A stretch of 19,259 bases of DNA from Stenocarpella maydis (lineage: Eukaryota > Ascomycota > Sordariomycetes > Diaporthales > Diaporthaceae), in NCBI GenBank assembly GCA_002270565.1, contig NQMI01000243.1:19075-38333 (forward strand). The letters are read 5' to 3'. The notes beneath the pieces are model-generated. The model saw only the letters and a list, made by a program, of their open reading frames with translations. It was not told where the DNA came from and made no database searches. Numbering within the stretch: the stretch's first letter is position 1; each line of letters starts with the position of its first letter. Positions 17,451 through 19,259 of this stretch are shown piece after piece. A program made the position numbers and the translations under genes.

Positions 17451-17673
17451 GATTCTGTTGGATGGGTCACGTATTGCAATAAGAGTGGGGTGTTGTTGTT
17501 ATAATTCTCTATATCTCAAGTAGTAGGTACAGTGGGCGTAGCCCACCAGTCATCTCGGGTCTATATAGTGGGTGGTAGTTGCTTAGTAAGCAACTACACC
17601 CTCTGGCTACAGTATGGTGGCTGTAGCGATAGCCCATCAATGTGCTGTTGCACACTACTATTGCTACAGATTC
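17451..17673. mobile_element. 213-bp young insertion with 5-bp target duplication (solo-LTR-like)
   Basis: The insert 17456-17668 begins TGTTGGATGG and ends GCTACA, so it has TGT...ACA ends. It is flanked on both sides by GATTC (17451-17455 and 17669-17673). A 5-bp duplication with TG...CA ends is the mark of LTR retrotransposon integration, so a solo LTR is the simplest reading. The terminal match is only 3 bp, which argues against a TIR-type MITE. The insert is GC-richer than its surroundings, keeps TG and CA freely, and carries no coding frame. It therefore arrived after, or escaped, the RIP that changed the flanks. Confidence 0.8.
17532..17654. repeat. Four consecutive hairpins within the insertion
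   Basis: Exact inverted repeats follow one another: GTGGGC/GCCCAC with a 3-nt loop (17532-17546), GTAGTTGCTTA/TAAGCAACTAC with a 1-nt centre (17575-17597), GCTACAG/CTGTAGC with an 8-nt loop (17606-17627), and TGTGC/GCACA with a 4-nt loop (17641-17654). They fill more than half of this segment, so the RNA or single strand would be highly folded. Confidence 0.85.
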
Positions 17674-18620
17674 CTTTATTAAGTTAAGATAATAAATTTT
17701 TTAAAGCGTTTTATTTATAAGAAGTATTATAGCTAATTAGTTTAAATAGTTAGTTAATACTTTTAATATTAATTATACTTATAATATATTTATACTTATC
17801 ATAAATATCCCTTATTAGCTACTTTTTATACTTTAAATATTAATCTTAATATAAAAGTAGATTTATATATTATAATACCTTTAGTTTTACCTTATTAGAA
17901 TTAAGCTATTAGCTAAGAGCATTAGGATGTATATAAAGTATATACTTAATCTAAATTCTTTATTTAATTTTATCTTCAATAATATGTTTTATATTATATA
18001 TCTATTCTTAATATATACAAGAGTCAGCTTTTATTTAGATTCTATACTTATGAAAAACATAAAAGACTAATTGTTATTTAAAGCATTAAATAGTAATTTT
18101 ATTAAAGTAACATTATATATTAAAGGCTTAATAAATCATTATAGTTAATTCTAAAATATAATATTAACTAAGATAGTAATATTTAGCTGGAAATTCTTAT
18201 AGGTAAATAATAGATAGACCTATATAATATAATTTAAAGGTTTTAAGATAAACTAAATATAAATAAAACTAAGCTTAAGGAAGATATCTAAACTTAATAT
18301 AGAAAGAAATATAGCTCTTTTTAAAAGCATATTAGGGTTTTTATTTAAGCTAACAAATACTAGAATATCTTATATAATATATTAAAAGATAAAATATTAA
18401 GCTATAAGGTTAACCCTTTAAAAATTATAAATAATATTATATTAATCTCTCCAAACCTAATTAAGTTTTATATTAATATTATTTATTATAAAGGTCTTTT
18501 ATATAAATTAAATATAAAGATTATAAATATAAGTAGAGTAAATAAGTATATATAGTAGCTAAGTAATAAAATAGTAGTATATAAGTACTATATTCTTAGG
18601 GAGATAGATATAACTAAACT
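17674..18620. repeat. AT-rich RIP-altered relic, no family recognised
   Basis: This stretch is very TpA-rich with almost no CpA or TpG. A plus frame from about 18016 to 18370 is semi-open, with stops at plausible Gln and Trp positions (for example after FSWKFL near 18200), which suggests a former coding region. I cannot name a domain. Confidence 0.5.
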
Positions 18621-18690
18621 TACCCCCCCCTCCTTCCTTTATTTACTCCTTCTTCCCCCTCCTTTTATATAAAAATCCTCTCTTTATTAC
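18621..18690 (+). promoter_or_regulatory. Pyrimidine-rich, TATA-containing promoter-like segment
   Basis: A run of C and T (ccccccctccttcc at 18622-18637, continuing ccttcttccccctcc to 18662) is followed by tttatataaaaa at about 18663-18674 and then more CT-rich sequence. CT tracts just before a transcription start and a TATA box are common in filamentous fungal promoters and in LTRs. No convincing gene follows within the window, so this may be a relic LTR promoter. Confidence 0.35.
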
Positions 18691-19259
18691 TTTGTTACTC
18701 TAAAGCTACTCATAACCTATACCTTCATAGGAGGCCCCTTTAGTATAGTTTTAAGGTAAAACCTTTAATATATAATCTTCCTTAATACTATTTAAGCTGC
18801 TTATTATGTATTAATTACTTCTTTATAGCATTCTTATAAGGCCCTTAGGTACTTTAACCTAGAATAGTATATTAAACCTTAATAAAGTATTCCTCCTTTT
18901 AAACTCTTATCTTAAAAGCTTAGCTTATAGGAGGTATATTCTTATAATGCTTTTATAGTAAAGTTATGATAAGGGTCCTCTTAGAGGCATAGTATAGGTT
19001 AATAGCCTTATATTATTGTTTTTAGTGCTTTATTAAATGAATATTATATTACTATTATTAGTTAAAAAGGTAAGTAATGATGATATAATGATAAGTTCTT
19101 TAATTAGTTTAAGAAGCATTAATATAGTGCCCTAAGTTAAGGGCTTCCTATTGTGCCTTATATTATTAAGATTATATAAGTAGGTTTAATAATTCTTATT
19201 ATATAATTAATACCCTACTTATACTAATAACACTTTCTTATACCTATTTAGTTCTTATA
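18691..19259. other. AT-rich, no gene recognised
   Basis: Composition is as in the other decayed segments, slightly less extreme. All frames are broken. Short gc/cc-containing words such as ataggaggcccc and gggtcctcttag remain. No motif, repeat partner or RNA gene is seen up to the window end. Confidence 0.5.

Noticed and set aside
17451..17673. MITE with terminal inverted repeats
   Set aside because: Terminal complementarity is only TGT/ACA. The 5-bp duplication and TG...CA ends fit an LTR better.

Overview
The window looks like a repeat-rich, gene-poor stretch of a filamentous ascomycete (Pezizomycotina) genome that has been heavily altered by repeat-induced point mutation (RIP). The reasons are direct. 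TpA is very abundant and CpA/TpG scarce over most of the window. Long coding frames are interrupted by TAG/TAA at places that would be CAG, CAA or TGG. Zinc-binding Cys reads as Tyr, and catalytic Asp reads as Asn. Three copies of one LTR differ almost only by transitions. I see no intact gene, rRNA, tRNA or CRISPR. Every recognisable coding region is a pseudogene or transposon relic.

Layout: 1-891 is an AT-rich relic with a decayed CCHC zinc knuckle. 892-1052 is the start of an LTR, cut off by a single N. 1054-3860 holds a nested repeat (1646-1983) and a decayed Ty3/gypsy-type Gag-protease region (2550-3400) with a perfect 12-bp hairpin near its end. 4095-4990 (minus) is a decayed gene resembling the fungal cysteine-rich family DUF3716. 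Divergent to it, about 5222-7561 (plus) is a decayed gene with an Ulp1-type (C48) cysteine protease domain. A polypurine tract and a full 400-bp LTR follow (7608-8018). Next comes a decayed non-retroviral reading frame on the minus strand (8043-9152), a second single N, and another copy of the LTR (9154-9473).

About 9890-15660 is a whole Ty3/gypsy chromovirus on the minus strand. In its own order it reads Gag with zinc knuckle, an unusually long linker, protease, reverse transcriptase, RNase H, integrase and chromodomain. It is riddled with stops, and its catalytic residues are lost. 15966-16190 is an island of normal composition. 16190-19259 is AT-rich RIP-altered DNA with a 35-bp tandem repeat and a fresh-looking 213-bp insertion (17456-17668). 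That insertion is flanked by a 5-bp duplication and packed with four short hairpins.

Nothing here is expected to work as a pathway. The history suggested is old transposons inactivated by RIP, later insertions of elements that largely escaped it (17456-17668 and perhaps the 7619/9154 LTR family), and two scaffold joins that fall inside copies of one LTR. Domain names rest on reading degenerate frames by eye. Species and exact element boundaries cannot be settled from this window.
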